This document shows, in pieces, positions 17,741 through 27,084 of a DNA stretch of 64,000 nucleotides (the stretch's first letter is position 1; the number at the start of each line of letters is the position of its first letter). This stretch comes from Clostridiales bacterium (GTDB taxonomy: Bacteria; Bacillota; Clostridia; Saccharofermentanales; Saccharofermentanaceae). Location of the stretch: assembly GCA_017480325.1 (NCBI GenBank), contig JAFVAY010000016.1, positions 18,315 to 82,314 of the forward strand. The letters run 5' to 3'. The translations under genes were made by a program, and so were the position numbers. The notes under the pieces are model-generated. The model was not told the origin of the DNA. It made no database searches and saw nothing but the letters and a program-made list of their open reading frames with translations.

Positions 17741-18100
17741 TCAGTCTTCCTCCAGGATCCGCTGAAGCTCCCTTATCTCTTCCTTGGACAGCTTATCCGA
17801 GCTTATGAGGTTGGAGATCATGAGACCTACATTGCCTTTATAAACCTTGTCGAGGAAGGAGGTGGTTTCCTCAAGCTCGGCTTCTGCTCTGTCAATCAGG
17901 GGATAGAATCTTTTCGCTCTGGCTTCCTGAACGAAGCTGATGGCACCCTTCTCCTGCATCCTCTTAAGGAACGTTATTATCGTGTTCTTGCTCCAGCCGG
18001 TAGTGCTGCCGAGGGTCTTGGTAAGCTCGGTGATCGTCATGGGGCCGCAGTCCCACAGGCAGGTCTCTATCTTCCACTCGGCGTCGGATAACTTGATCAT
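17741..18100 (-). CDS. BlaI/MecI/CopY-family repressor
   Basis: 119 residues. The winged HTH is clear (LSDAEWKIETCLWDCGPMTI, then TGWSKNTIITFLKRMQEKGAI), followed by the dimerisation tail where the partner protease would cleave. It forms a two-gene operon with the M56 sensor. A perfect inverted repeat at 18119-18136 lies between its promoter and start codon and is its likely operator. RBS GGAGGTGCC is upstream of the ATG. Confidence 0.9.
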   Translation of the reverse strand: MIKLSDAEWKIETCLWDCGPMTITELTKTLGSTTGWSKNTIITFLKRMQEKGAISFVQEARAKRFYPLIDRAEAELEETTSFLDKVYKGNVGLMISNLISSDKLSKEEIRELQRILEED

Positions 18101-18118
18101 TAAGGCACCTCCATCACA

Positions 18119-18136
18119 GGTATACGCATGTATACC
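18119..18136 (-). promoter_or_regulatory. putative BlaI-type operator
   Basis: Perfect inverted repeat GGTATAC-GCAT-GTATACC, 19 bases ahead of the repressor ATG. On the minus strand a promoter TTGACA, 17 bases, GATACT lies just upstream, so the palindrome covers the expected transcription start. This is a classical autoregulatory position. Confidence 0.7.
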
Positions 18137-18164
18137 GCAAGTATCTCACACAGGTGCACGCTTG

Positions 18165-18393
18165 TCAACCAGAGGTGTTAGCAAACTTCGCCAGATAGAA
18201 GACCGGTGTGGCGAGGTCTTCGCCGGGCAGCGTGACATGCGAGATGTTGCCCAGGAACTTCAAGCGTTCATCCTTATATATAGAGCTTAACAGCCTCTTT
18301 GAGATCATCGCTGAAGTCGTTCAGATCTTCCAGGGTTATGGCGCCCTCAAGTACCAGTGAGACAATATTATGAAACATCTGAGAGCGATTCAT
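18165..18393 (-). pseudogene. small protein gene with a frameshift in a TATATA run
   Basis: Starting at ATG 18393 the frame reads MNRSQMFHNIVSLVL... and stops after 39 codons at 18274. A second open frame takes over within the TATATATA at about 18271-18279 and continues as DERLKFLGNISHVTLPGEDL to a TGA at 18165. The two halves together give a plausible protein of about 75 residues, so a two-base slippage in the TA run seems to have broken the gene. Family unknown to me. Its start overlaps the stop of the Fic fragment (ATGA). Confidence 0.55.
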
Positions 18394-18600
18394 CTAATCG
18401 GATATATTAATTGCATATCTAACATTCTTATTAATGCTGATGCCGGTTCTGTTGTCTCGCGAATGCCCTTAGGCAGATCGTTATAATTTGCCCTTACCAA
18501 GGAATTTCTGAAATACCATGCGTTCTCGGCAAAAATGTCATTTATTTTGTTATCTATTTCTCCCCGGGGAATGATCAGATATGCAGGTCTTCTTTACTAC
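18390..18600 (-). pseudogene. Fic-family protein fragment
   Basis: A 65-codon open segment without a start contains NDIFAENAWYFRNSLVRANY, a sequence I associate with the region that follows the catalytic core of clostridial Fic proteins. The catalytic HPFxEGNGR motif is absent. The fragment stops at TGA 18390. Together with the frameshifted gene next to it, it marks a degraded accessory locus. Confidence 0.5.
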
Positions 18601-18694
18601 TATACATCACGGCGGCAGATATTACCGTTTACTTTGGTCGTTCAGAACAATCTTGAATTTGTGGTTCAAGGGGGGAACTTATCTAGTTAAAAGG

Positions 18695-18700
18695 TATAAT
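18695..18700 (+). promoter_or_regulatory. -10 box for a predicted leaderless mRNA
   Basis: TATAAT ends exactly six bases before ATG 18707. Confidence 0.5.
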
Positions 18701-18706
18701 AGCTTG

Positions 18707-18841
18707 ATGGATGTAGAAGTTAAAAACAATAAACGGAGTAAGTTGTTGCTATGGATAATCATAACTATAGTAGTGATGTTCGTTGTACCGATTCTTATAA
18801 TACTTGATTATTTCCGGAGACAGTACTACTTTAACCGATGA
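18707..18841 (+). CDS. 44-residue single-span membrane protein
   Basis: The short protein has a basic N-terminus (VKNNKRSK), a hydrophobic span LLLWIIITIVVMFVVPILII and a basic tail with aromatic residues (DYFRRQYYFNR). The start at 18707 is chosen because TATAAT ends six bases before it; the open frame extends further upstream without a better start. Size and layout resemble small toxins and other micro-membrane proteins, but there is no antisense element that I can see. Function unknown. Confidence 0.5.
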   Translation: MDVEVKNNKRSKLLLWIIITIVVMFVVPILIILDYFRRQYYFNR

Positions 18842-18930
18842 GGAGCTGAATGCGGCTGAGCAACTATTCCCAAGTGCCGACATATTATGTGATTAGCCGT
18901 AAGTTTGTTCTGAACAACTTCAAAATATTG

Positions 18931-19005
18931 TTGAAGTGAATTTGAAGTTAACCTTGAAGTGATCTTGAAGTTGACTTTGAAGTGACTTTGAAGTAATCTT
19001 TGAAC
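18931..19005 (+). repeat. seven phased TTGAAG repeats (alternating 11/12-bp spacing)
   Basis: TTGAAG starts at 18931, 18942, 18954, 18965, 18977 and 18988, followed by TTGAAC at 19000. Spacing alternates 11, 12, 11, 12, 11, 12, so the unit is a 23-bp direct repeat copied three times. An inverted copy (CTTCAA, about 18918) precedes and CTTCA (about 19007) follows the array. It ends about 20 bases before the ATG of the AlbA_2 regulator gene. Confidence 0.85.
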
Positions 19006-19030
19006 AACTTCATAGAAAGAGGACGATTCT

Positions 19031-20473
19031 ATGTATTTGGAAGAGATTATCGGTGATGTTCAGCTTGAAGACAGTACAGTTGAATGTAAAAGCATATTAA
19101 ACCGCGAGGACATAGTTGGCTGGCTTAAGACAATAGCCGGGTTTGCAAATGCATCCGGTGGTGATATGTATATTGGTGTCGAGGACAAGACAAATAAACT
19201 AATTGGTTTTGATCGAAAAGCTGCTGATAATGAGCGCAATTACTTCAATAATCAGGTAAGCGAACACATAACTCCAAGACCACCAATAAAGATTTCTTTC
19301 TTGCCTTATTCGGTAAGAAAGAGTGAGCGTTATGTCATTAAAATCTCTGTTTCTGAATCATCAGTAAAGCCAATCATATTGAAGTATAAGAATATTCCGT
19401 CGATTTTCATGAGAAGAGACGGGTTTACTAATGGTGCTACCTATGAAGAAATAATAGACATGAGCATAAAGAGCAAGAACACTCAGTATGACGTTCTGAC
19501 CTCTGACGTTAAATATGATCCTACAAAATTATCAGAGCTGAAATCTTATTATGCGGCACAGAATGATGGCAAAAAACTCACAGATAAGATGCTTAGATCA
19601 ATGGGGTTTGTAAATGAAGATGGATACCTGTCAAATGGTGCTGTCCTGTTCACAGACGATTATAAGGGATCTAAGACAGAAGTTATGTGTTCGGTTTTCG
19701 CCGGATATACTAAAGGAAGCGAAAGAATTGTTACGGTGAACAGATTCAGTGGTAATCTGATTAATACGATTATCAGCATCATGGATTTTATAACGATGAG
19801 AATGAATCATTCCATGATTAAGCTTGAAAACAAAAGAGTTAATCTCGATTCATACCCTACACGCGCGCTTTTTGAAGGCGTAGTAAATGCTGTAGCTCAC
19901 AGAGACTATTATCTCGATGGAACACAAATCCAAATAGATATGTTCAAAGACAGGTTGGAAATATCTTCTCCAGGTGGATTCTACAGGGGTGAAAAGATTG
20001 GGAAAACCTATGATCTATCAGGTGTAATATCCAAACGCAGGAATGAGCTTATTTCCAACGTGCTTGTTGCATGTAATGTTATGGAAGCAGCAGGAACCGG
20101 GTTTGATAAGATCATGGAAGAATATGAAAGTGCAGATGAAGCGCATAAACCATATATATATTCTACTTCTGACCATTTCACATTGGTTCTGCCAGATTTG
20201 ACTTACGAAGAAGGTGTATTAGATTCTACGATAACAATACTTACTTTTATACCGGCTCCGAACGGAACAGAGCACGACGAGAAAGTTTTATCATTCTGTT
20301 ATAAGAAAGCTCGCAAAGTCGCTGAAATAGCTGCTCATCTTGGTTTGAGTGATTCAACTTATCTGCGCAAGCAAGTATTGGGAAACCTTGAAAAGAATGG
20401 ATATCTAATCAAAAGCAAGGTATCAAAGGCAACATGCTATATGACCAATCCGGAAGTGGTGGAGGAAGGATAA
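19031..20473 (+). CDS. AlbA_2 / divergent-AAA-4 type putative transcriptional regulator
   Basis: 480 residues. The N-terminal AlbA_2 (Schlafen-like) domain shows VECKSI ... TIAGFANASGGDMYIGVED (about residues 18-55). A middle ATP-binding domain of the divergent HATPase type has LFEGVVNAVAHRDYY (about 280-295) and SPGGFYRG. A C-terminal winged helix ends the protein (KVAEIAAHLGLSDSTYLRKQ, about 430-455). AlbA_2 proteins bind nucleic acid and are often linked to accessory or defence loci. RBS AAAGAGGA precedes the start. The phased repeats directly upstream are a natural candidate for its own binding site. Confidence 0.85.
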   Translation: MYLEEIIGDVQLEDSTVECKSILNREDIVGWLKTIAGFANASGGDMYIGVEDKTNKLIGFDRKAADNERNYFNNQVSEHITPRPPIKISFLPYSVRKSERYVIKISVSESSVKPIILKYKNIPSIFMRRDGFTNGATYEEIIDMSIKSKNTQYDVLTSDVKYDPTKLSELKSYYAAQNDGKKLTDKMLRSMGFVNEDGYLSNGAVLFTDDYKGSKTEVMCSVFAGYTKGSERIVTVNRFSGNLINTIISIMDFITMRMNHSMIKLENKRVNLDSYPTRALFEGVVNAVAHRDYYLDGTQIQIDMFKDRLEISSPGGFYRGEKIGKTYDLSGVISKRRNELISNVLVACNVMEAAGTGFDKIMEEYESADEAHKPYIYSTSDHFTLVLPDLTYEEGVLDSTITILTFIPAPNGTEHDEKVLSFCYKKARKVAEIAAHLGLSDSTYLRKQVLGNLEKNGYLIKSKVSKATCYMTNPEVVEEG

Positions 20474-20882
20474 CTCGTAAACGTTTTAGCTTTAGGAGAA
20501 TTAGTCTTGTCTGAGGCTTAGGATATCTTAAGCCTATCAACATCCAGCAAACCGATTGACGTATTCTTTGCCTATTTCAACCATTTTGCTGACGTCAGCA
20601 AAATGGTTGAACTCAGCTATTCTGATATTCTGAGATTATTACTAGATTTAATTTGTATCTGACTGTAATTATTATGTAGCATGGTACAGGTAATCCGCTC
20701 CTATCTGTATCCCAATCTCAATATCAAGCATGTGGATACATGAGAGCGATGGATACATGTATCCAATGGCCGACATTGCCTTAAAAGATACAGAATCATG
20801 TCAAAAATCTGTATCCAGTTGTCGATTTCTTGCTGTTGGATAAATATTGAAGATGGTTATCCCACAGATTACGTGAAAAGCA
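20474..20882. other. intergenic region without a convincing gene
   Basis: About 410 bases between convergent genes. Visible structures are an imperfect terminator-like hairpin AGGCTTA/TAAGCCT (about 20513-20534, no T run), the 36-bp palindrome at 20576-20611, and GGATACATGTATCC (20751-20764) with a partial second copy before it (about 20733). Short open stretches exist but none has a start with a ribosome-binding site. Confidence 0.6.
20576..20611. repeat. 36-bp perfect palindrome
   Basis: The left arm TTCAACCATTTTGCTGAC (20576-20593) is the exact reverse complement of 20594-20611, with no loop, centred on TGACGTCA. There is no T run on either side, so it is not a standard terminator. Confidence 0.9.
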
Positions 20883-22241
20883 TTATATTCCCTTGGAAAG
20901 CAAGACAACCGTTTCCACATGATGCGTCCAGGGGAACATGTCCACGGGGCGGACGGAAGCGAGGCTGTATTGGCCGGAGGACAGGAGCTCGGAAAGATCG
21001 CGGGCCAGAGTGGCGGGGTCGCAGGAGATATAGCAGAGCCTCGCGGGGGCTGATGTAAGAAGCTTGCGGATCAGGAGCGGGTCGAGGCCTTTACGAGGGG
21101 GATCGACTACTACTGCCATGGGCTCGGGCAGCGCCAGCGTGGTGAAGTCCAGCTTCTCTGCGGGCTTGATGGAGAAGGATGCATTCGAGATGCCGTTAAG
21201 AAGAGCGTTCTCCTTGGCGGCGCGGATGGCTTCCGGGACTGTGTCGAGACCGATAAGCTTCTGCCCCGGTCTAAGGATGGACAGGCCGATAGAGCCCGTG
21301 CCGCAGTAAAGATCCAGGATGGATGCGGCTTCGGAGGTGGCTTCGGAGGCGTGCTTATACAGAAGCTCCGCCTGAGGGATATTGACCTGGAAGAAGGCGC
21401 CGGCGTGGATCCTGAACTTGTGGCCCAGCAGCACCTCCTCATAGTAATCATTGCCGTGAATTATAACTCGGGTTCCGCCTCTGGTCCGCCTGTCCGTGGA
21501 GGTGGAGCTGATGCGAAGTGTGATCCCCATGAGTCTGTAGCCCTGAGCCTGGCACGCGGTGGTCAGAGTATGGATTAGCGCCGTGCTCTCCGCATATTTG
21601 GTCGTGTTGCCGATAATCACCTCGTGCGGATCGGTGTTGCCCGAGACGAACTCCAGCAGAACGTCCTTCGTCCTCTGGGAGCCTCTCATCACCACCTCTT
21701 CGAAAAGGTTCGTAGGCGCATTCGCGAAGATCCTCTCGATCTCGGCCCTGATGACAGTGAATATGGGGTATTCGAGGATGGGATTACCCGGATCCTCCGC
21801 CATCTTCGTAACGTGATTAATTAGACACAGATGCCCGCCCACGAGACGGTACTGCATGTGATTACGATAGTTAAGCGGATCCTCGCATGGAACGATATTC
21901 TTCATGGCAGAGGTCACCAGCTCCTCCGGGAGCTTGCCTATATGAAGCAGGCAGTTTCTGACCTTGTCCTCTTTATACTCCAGCGCGGCGCGGTAAGACA
22001 TGTGCGCCAGATCCGCCCCGGGCACGAAATTCCCGTAGCTAAGTATCCTGTCCGGCGACGCGTTCAGAAGCTCGACGCATACGCCCTCTGCATAACGTGC
22101 ACTCTCAGCCGTGACTTCGACCCTGCAGGTCTCCCCCGGAAGCACAGCCGGCACGAAAATCTTTTTCCCCGACGATAACTCTCCTACGCCCTGCCCTTCG
22201 TTGGCAAGAGCAGTTATCGTTATTGACTCTACAATACCCAT
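20883..22241 (-). CDS. rlmD: 23S rRNA (uracil-C5)-methyltransferase, RlmD/RumA type
   Basis: 452 residues. An N-terminal TRAM domain (residues 1-60) is followed by a SAM-dependent methyltransferase with LDLYCGTGSIGLSI (SAM loop), VVVDPPRKGLD (substrate loop) and YISCDPATLARDL, which carries the catalytic cysteine. In RumA a four-cysteine iron-sulfur site precedes the central domain; here the corresponding stretch reads SYGNFVPGADLAHMSY and the cysteines are missing, so no cluster is expected. The ATG at 22241 lies six bases after a minus-strand TACAAT with no ribosome-binding site, so its mRNA may be leaderless. The exact target uridine is not certain. Confidence 0.82.
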   Translation of the reverse strand: MGIVESITITALANEGQGVGELSSGKKIFVPAVLPGETCRVEVTAESARYAEGVCVELLNASPDRILSYGNFVPGADLAHMSYRAALEYKEDKVRNCLLHIGKLPEELVTSAMKNIVPCEDPLNYRNHMQYRLVGGHLCLINHVTKMAEDPGNPILEYPIFTVIRAEIERIFANAPTNLFEEVVMRGSQRTKDVLLEFVSGNTDPHEVIIGNTTKYAESTALIHTLTTACQAQGYRLMGITLRISSTSTDRRTRGGTRVIIHGNDYYEEVLLGHKFRIHAGAFFQVNIPQAELLYKHASEATSEAASILDLYCGTGSIGLSILRPGQKLIGLDTVPEAIRAAKENALLNGISNASFSIKPAEKLDFTTLALPEPMAVVVDPPRKGLDPLLIRKLLTSAPARLCYISCDPATLARDLSELLSSGQYSLASVRPVDMFPWTHHVETVVLLSKGI

Positions 22242-22301
22242 GGCGTAATTGTAACACGGCGGAATTAATTATATTAAGCAAAAATGGTAGAATATAGCAT
22301 T
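22242..22301. promoter_or_regulatory. compact divergent promoter region, both mRNAs predicted leaderless
   Basis: Minus-strand TACAAT (22053 side: bases 22248-22253) ends six bases before ATG 22241, and plus-strand TAGAAT (22288-22293) ends eight bases before ATG 22302. Only 60 bases separate the two start codons and neither gene has a Shine-Dalgarno sequence. Confidence 0.5.
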
Positions 22302-24599
22302 ATGAAGCCTGCCAACAGAGACAACCGCCCCGAGAGGGCATCAGGCAATATGAGGAACACGAGACCCGTCGCTCCCGAGAACAGCGCGCTCGCAGATGAG
22401 CTTCGCCGCGTCCTCAAGGGCAAGCCTACGGTATCGGGCTTCAACAGAAGTCTGAAGCATGAGATAGTCTCGTTCCTGGGCTCGGTATTCAAGATAGTTA
22501 TCGTAATGTCGCTTTGTGCCGCCTTCGCCTTCGGAGGCTTCGGCGCCGGAATGCTTCTGGGCTATGTATCAATGACCAAGCCCTTATCCATCGCGGACAT
22601 CACCCAGACCGACGAGGTCCAGACCTCCTTCGTCTACGACAGCGAGGGCAATGTTATCGCGAGGCTCACCGGCAATGAGAACGTGGATAGGATATACGTA
22701 CCTATAAGCGAGGTGCGTAACACATATATCGAAGAGGCGGTTATAAGTATCGAGGACGAGAGATTCTACGATCACTCCGGTATCGATATAAGAAGGATCG
22801 GAAGCGCGGTGCTCTCGGCTCTTGCCCACGGCGGTTCCGCGACTCACGGCGGCTCCACCATCACTCAGCAGACAGTTAAGCTCATCTCGGGTAATGACGA
22901 GCATTCCACCTCCCGTAAGATCCAGGAGTGGTTCTCGGCCATGAGCCTTGAGCAGGAGCTTTCCAAGGATGAGATCATGGAGCTATATCTCAACCTCGCT
23001 CCTATGGGTAACAATTACGTGGGTATTCAGGCGGCTGCGCAGAATTATTTCGGAAAGAATGCGTCTGAGCTGAACCTCGCGGAGTGCGCCTTCCTGGCGG
23101 GACTTCCCAAGAGTCCCTCTTACTATAATCCTTTAAGAGAATCCGGAAGACGTAATGCTTTAAGAAGACAGCGTATAGTTCTCTCGAAGATGCACGAGTT
23201 AGGCTACATCACGGACGAGGAGTATCAGAACGCGCTTAACACCGAGCTCCTGTTCAGAAGCAGCGAGACCAGATCCTCTAACGACATTAATTCCTACTTC
23301 GCAGAGTACGCGATCTCGCAGGTAATAAATGACGTGGCGGAGGCCAGAGCCATCTCGCTCGATCTTGCCACTACCATTGTCTATAACCGCGGCTATCAGA
23401 TCTACACCACGTTGGAGCCCGATGTTCAGTCGGTGCTTGACGAGGCCTTCCAGATGAGGGATCTATTCCAGCAGGATCCTACGCTTCTCGTGGATCTTCC
23501 GGAGAAGCCTCAGGCGGGTATGGTGGTTATCAACGTTCAGACCGGAGCCATCGCGGGAATGCAGGGAGGCTTCGGGCCCAAGAGCGGAAACATGGTGCTT
23601 AACCGTGCGACGCAGGCCTACCGCTCCACCGGTTCGTCCATAAAGCCGATCATAGACTACGCGCCGGCCATCGAGCTGGGTCTTATTGTGCCCTCGATGA
23701 TCTACGTCGACGAGGAGACTCACTTAGATCCCAATAACCCCGACGCCGCATGGCCTCTTAACGCCGACAGATCCTATGCGGGTCCGCTTACTATAAGGCG
23801 TGCGGTGGCTTTGTCGAAAAACACCATCGCCGTTAGGGTCTGGTATGACGTGGGCGGCGACACGGCTCTGTGGTTCCTGAGGCAGGAGGGTATAGACATG
23901 ACCGCCGAGGGCGCATACCCCGCGCAGGCCATCGGCTCATTCACTACAGGTATTACGCCCCTGCAGATGTGCGGAGCCTTCAACACGCTGGCTTCAGGCG
24001 GAACCTATACCGAGCCCTACGCTTACACTCAGGTTCTGGACAGCAGCGGCAACGTCGTTCTTACGAGCGCGCCCGAGAAGCACCGCGTTTACTCGGCTGA
24101 GACGGCCTTTATCATGAGCGATATCCTGGAGGACGTTATCACCAACGGTACCGCCACGGGAACGGTTTCAATTATCACCAACAATGCCGGTGAGTATATC
24201 GCCACGGCAGGCAAGACAGGTACCACGGATGCGAACCTTGATAAGTGGTTCTGTGGCTACACGCCCTACTACTGTGGTGCGGTCTGGTATGGCTATGATA
24301 ACCGTCTGAGGCAGACGCTGATACCGACTATCGATAAGCCCAACGCCAACAGGATCTGGTACTACGTCATGAATAAGATCCATCAGGAGCTTCCCGGTGC
24401 GAGCTTCACGCGCCCCGACACCGTGGTCGATCTCGAGGTCTGCGAGTCGGGCTACTACCCCAACGAGTACTGCCGCGCGGCAGGGACTACCGTGACCGAT
24501 CTGTTCGTCATAGGCTCTTATCTGACGCCTACACAGGACAATGTGTGCCCTATACATACGGCTCCCGAGGAGGAGCAGCAGCCCGGAGTCGAGGGCTAA
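22302..24599 (+). CDS. class A penicillin-binding protein (PBP1A-like)
   Basis: 765 residues. A cytosolic N-terminus of about 60 residues and one membrane segment (VIVMSLCAAFAFGGFGAGML) lead to a GT51 glycosyltransferase domain with EDERFYDHSGID and GGSTITQQTVK, and a transpeptidase domain with the active-site SxxK in STGSSIKP, the SKN motif in ALSKNTIAV and KTGTT. It polymerises and cross-links peptidoglycan at the outer face. The ATG at 22302 is preferred over the in-frame ATG at 22284 since a TAGAAT lies between them. All catalytic motifs are intact. Confidence 0.92.
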   Translation: MKPANRDNRPERASGNMRNTRPVAPENSALADELRRVLKGKPTVSGFNRSLKHEIVSFLGSVFKIVIVMSLCAAFAFGGFGAGMLLGYVSMTKPLSIADITQTDEVQTSFVYDSEGNVIARLTGNENVDRIYVPISEVRNTYIEEAVISIEDERFYDHSGIDIRRIGSAVLSALAHGGSATHGGSTITQQTVKLISGNDEHSTSRKIQEWFSAMSLEQELSKDEIMELYLNLAPMGNNYVGIQAAAQNYFGKNASELNLAECAFLAGLPKSPSYYNPLRESGRRNALRRQRIVLSKMHELGYITDEEYQNALNTELLFRSSETRSSNDINSYFAEYAISQVINDVAEARAISLDLATTIVYNRGYQIYTTLEPDVQSVLDEAFQMRDLFQQDPTLLVDLPEKPQAGMVVINVQTGAIAGMQGGFGPKSGNMVLNRATQAYRSTGSSIKPIIDYAPAIELGLIVPSMIYVDEETHLDPNNPDAAWPLNADRSYAGPLTIRRAVALSKNTIAVRVWYDVGGDTALWFLRQEGIDMTAEGAYPAQAIGSFTTGITPLQMCGAFNTLASGGTYTEPYAYTQVLDSSGNVVLTSAPEKHRVYSAETAFIMSDILEDVITNGTATGTVSIITNNAGEYIATAGKTGTTDANLDKWFCGYTPYYCGAVWYGYDNRLRQTLIPTIDKPNANRIWYYVMNKIHQELPGASFTRPDTVVDLEVCESGYYPNEYCRAAGTTVTDLFVIGSYLTPTQDNVCPIHTAPEEEQQPGVEG

Positions 24600-24781
24600 C
24601 ACTTCCTGCCGGCATATCCTTTTCGAAAAGTATTTTTATCCATTTTTTACCGAGGTCAAAAAGTGTGAATTTTTAGTGCAGTTTTTTAGAATGATTATAA
24701 ATTAGGGTTGTAAAATGATTTTCATTTTGCTATATTAGCAGTACCGAAAAGTCTTAATAAATCAGAAAGGAAATAGAAACT
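24600..24781 (+). promoter_or_regulatory. pflB promoter region
   Basis: TTGTAA and TATATT separated by 17 bases (about 24708-24736) precede the AGAAAGGA ribosome-binding site. A 12-base palindrome CTTTTCGAAAAG (24619-24630) with a following T-rich stretch may be a small terminator or operator; the same palindrome occurs ahead of the padR promoter. Confidence 0.55.
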
Positions 24782-27046
24782 ATGAAAAGTTTTGACCAGT
24801 GGGAAGGTTTTTCCGGAAGATTGTGGAAGGAAGAAGTCAACGTAAGAGACTTCATCCAGAATAACTACACACCCTATGACGGCGACGAGTCCTTCTTGGC
24901 AGGACCTACAGAGGCTACAGATAAGCTCTGGGGCAAGCTCAAGGAGCTGCAGAAGCAGGAGAGAGCTAAGGGCGGCGTACTCGATATGGAGACAGAGGTT
25001 GTTTCCGATATCCTCGCATACGGCGCGGCTTACATGGATGATTCCATGAAGGATCTCGAGAAGGTCGTCGGACTTCAGACAGATAAGCCCTTGAAGAGAG
25101 CATTCATGCCCTTCGGCGGTATCAAGATGGCTGAGCAGTCCTGCCAGATGTACGGCTATGAGCCCTCTGCAGAGCTTCACAAGATTTTTACCGACTATCA
25201 CACAACACACTCTGACGCAGTTTTCTCTGTTTATACACCTGAGATCAAGGCTGCACGTCACTCACACATTCTGACAGGTCTTCCCGACACATACGGCCGT
25301 GGAAGAATCGTAGGTGACTACAGAAGAGTTGCTCTGTACGGTATCGACTTCCTTATCGCTTCCAAGCAGAAGGATCTTGCTAACTGTGGCGACGGCAACA
25401 TGCTCGATGACGTTATCCGTCAGAGAGAGGAGCTCGGTAAGCAGATCAAGGCCCTGAAGCAGATGAAGGAAATGGCAGCTGCTTACGGCTTCGATATCTC
25501 CAAGCCTGCACAGAATGCAAGAGAGGCTGTTCAGTGGCTGTACTTCGGATATCTCGCAGCTATCAAGACACAGAACGGTGCTGCTATGTCCGTTGGTCGT
25601 GTTTCTACTTTCCTTGATATCTATATCAGCAGAGACCTCGAGAAGGGTATCCTCACAGAGTCCGAGGCTCAGGAGCTCATCGATCACCTTGTTATGAAGC
25701 TCCGTATGGTTAAGTTCGCTCGTATCCAGTCCTATAACGAGCTGTTCTCCGGTGACCCGGTATGGGCTACACTCGAAGTAGCAGGCTTAGGCTCCGACGG
25801 ACGTTCACAGGTTACTAAGAACGACTACAGATTCCTCCACACATTGGAGAACATGGGTCCTTCACCTGAGCCGAACCTCACAGTCCTCTACTCCAAGAGA
25901 CTTCCTGACAACTTCAGACAGTACGCTGCACACATCTCCATCACAACATCCTCCGTACAGTACGAGAACGATGATGTAATGAGACCTGTATGGGGCGATG
26001 ACTACTCCATCTGCTGCTGCGTATCCGCTACACAGACAGGTAAGGAGATGCAGTTCTTCGGTGCAAGAGCTAACCTCGCTAAGTGCTTGCTCTACGCTAT
26101 CAACGGCGGTAAGGACGAGCTCGAGACAGATCCTAAGAGAATCCAGGTTGGTCCTGCTTATCAGCCTATCACTTCCGAGTATCTCGACTACGATGAGGTT
26201 ATCGCTAAGTTCGATCCTATGATGGACTGGCTCGTTGATCTCTATGTTAACTGCTTGAACCTCATCCACTACATGCACGATAAGTATTACTATGAGGCTG
26301 CTGAGCTTGCTCTCATCGATACCAACGTAAGAAGAACATTCGCTACAGGTATCGCAGGCTTCTCACACGTAGTTGACTCCCTCGCAGCTATCAAGTATGC
26401 GAAGGTAAGGGCTATCAGAAATGAGAACGGCATCGCTACAGACTTCGAGATCGAGGGTGACTTCCCGAGATACGGTAACGATGATGACAGAGCAGACGAT
26501 ATCGCTGTATGGCTCCTCGACACCTACATGACAAAGGTCAGAAAGCACCACACATATCGTAACGCAGAGCCTACAACATCCATCCTTACCATCACGTCCA
26601 ACGTTGTATACGGTAAGAAGACAGGTACACTTCCTGACGGACGTAAGGCCGGCGAGCCTCTGTCACCCGGAGCAAACCCTGCATACGGCGCAGAGAAGAA
26701 CGGTCTCATCGCTTCACTGAACTCTGTCGCGAAGATTCCTTATGTATGGTCTCTCGACGGTATCTCCAATACTCAGACCATCAACCCTTCTGCTCTCGGT
26801 AACAACGAGGCAGATCAGAAGAACAACCTGGTCAACATCATGGACGGTTACTTCGCACAGGGTGCACACCACCTGAACGTTAACGTCTTCGGTGTAGATA
26901 AGCTCCTCGATGCACAGGCTCACCCTGAGAAGGAAGAGTACGCCAACTTCACTATCCGTGTATCCGGATATGCAGTTAAGTTCATCGATCTTACTACAGA
27001 GCAGCAGAACGACGTTATCGCAAGAACATGCCACGACAGGCTGTGA
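24782..27046 (+). CDS. pflB: formate C-acetyltransferase (pyruvate formate-lyase)
   Basis: 754 residues, full length. It converts pyruvate and CoA to acetyl-CoA and formate in anaerobic fermentation. The active-site cysteines are in [14 protein letters not shown] (C411-C413; the usual pair plus one extra Cys), and the glycyl radical is G729 in RVSGYAVKF near the C-terminus. Codon use is noticeably more biased than in the neighbours, as expected for a highly expressed enzyme. A terminator follows at 27085 and the activating enzyme gene lies 109 bases downstream. Confidence 0.97.
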   Translation: MKSFDQWEGFSGRLWKEEVNVRDFIQNNYTPYDGDESFLAGPTEATDKLWGKLKELQKQERAKGGVLDMETEVVSDILAYGAAYMDDSMKDLEKVVGLQTDKPLKRAFMPFGGIKMAEQSCQMYGYEPSAELHKIFTDYHTTHSDAVFSVYTPEIKAARHSHILTGLPDTYGRGRIVGDYRRVALYGIDFLIASKQKDLANCGDGNMLDDVIRQREELGKQIKALKQMKEMAAAYGFDISKPAQNAREAVQWLYFGYLAAIKTQNGAAMSVGRVSTFLDIYISRDLEKGILTESEAQELIDHLVMKLRMVKFARIQSYNELFSGDPVWATLEVAGLGSDGRSQVTKNDYRFLHTLENMGPSPEPNLTVLYSKRLPDNFRQYAAHISITTSSVQYENDDVMRPVWGDDYSICCCVSATQTGKEMQFFGARANLAKCLLYAINGGKDELETDPKRIQVGPAYQPITSEYLDYDEVIAKFDPMMDWLVDLYVNCLNLIHYMHDKYYYEAAELALIDTNVRRTFATGIAGFSHVVDSLAAIKYAKVRAIRNENGIATDFEIEGDFPRYGNDDDRADDIAVWLLDTYMTKVRKHHTYRNAEPTTSILTITSNVVYGKKTGTLPDGRKAGEPLSPGANPAYGAEKNGLIASLNSVAKIPYVWSLDGISNTQTINPSALGNNEADQKNNLVNIMDGYFAQGAHHLNVNVFGVDKLLDAQAHPEKEEYANFTIRVSGYAVKFIDLTTEQQNDVIARTCHDRL

Positions 27047-27084
27047 TCAAAGATTCCTATTGATTTAGGTAAGACTTAAGAATT

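Noticed and set aside
18931..19005. Repeat array as a possible CRISPR
   Set aside because: Units are only 11-12 bp and contiguous, with no unique spacers and no cas genes in the window.
20680..20880. Possible degraded coding piece (YPNLNIKHVDT followed by a stop)
   Set aside because: Too short and interrupted to assign; no homologous family can be named with confidence.
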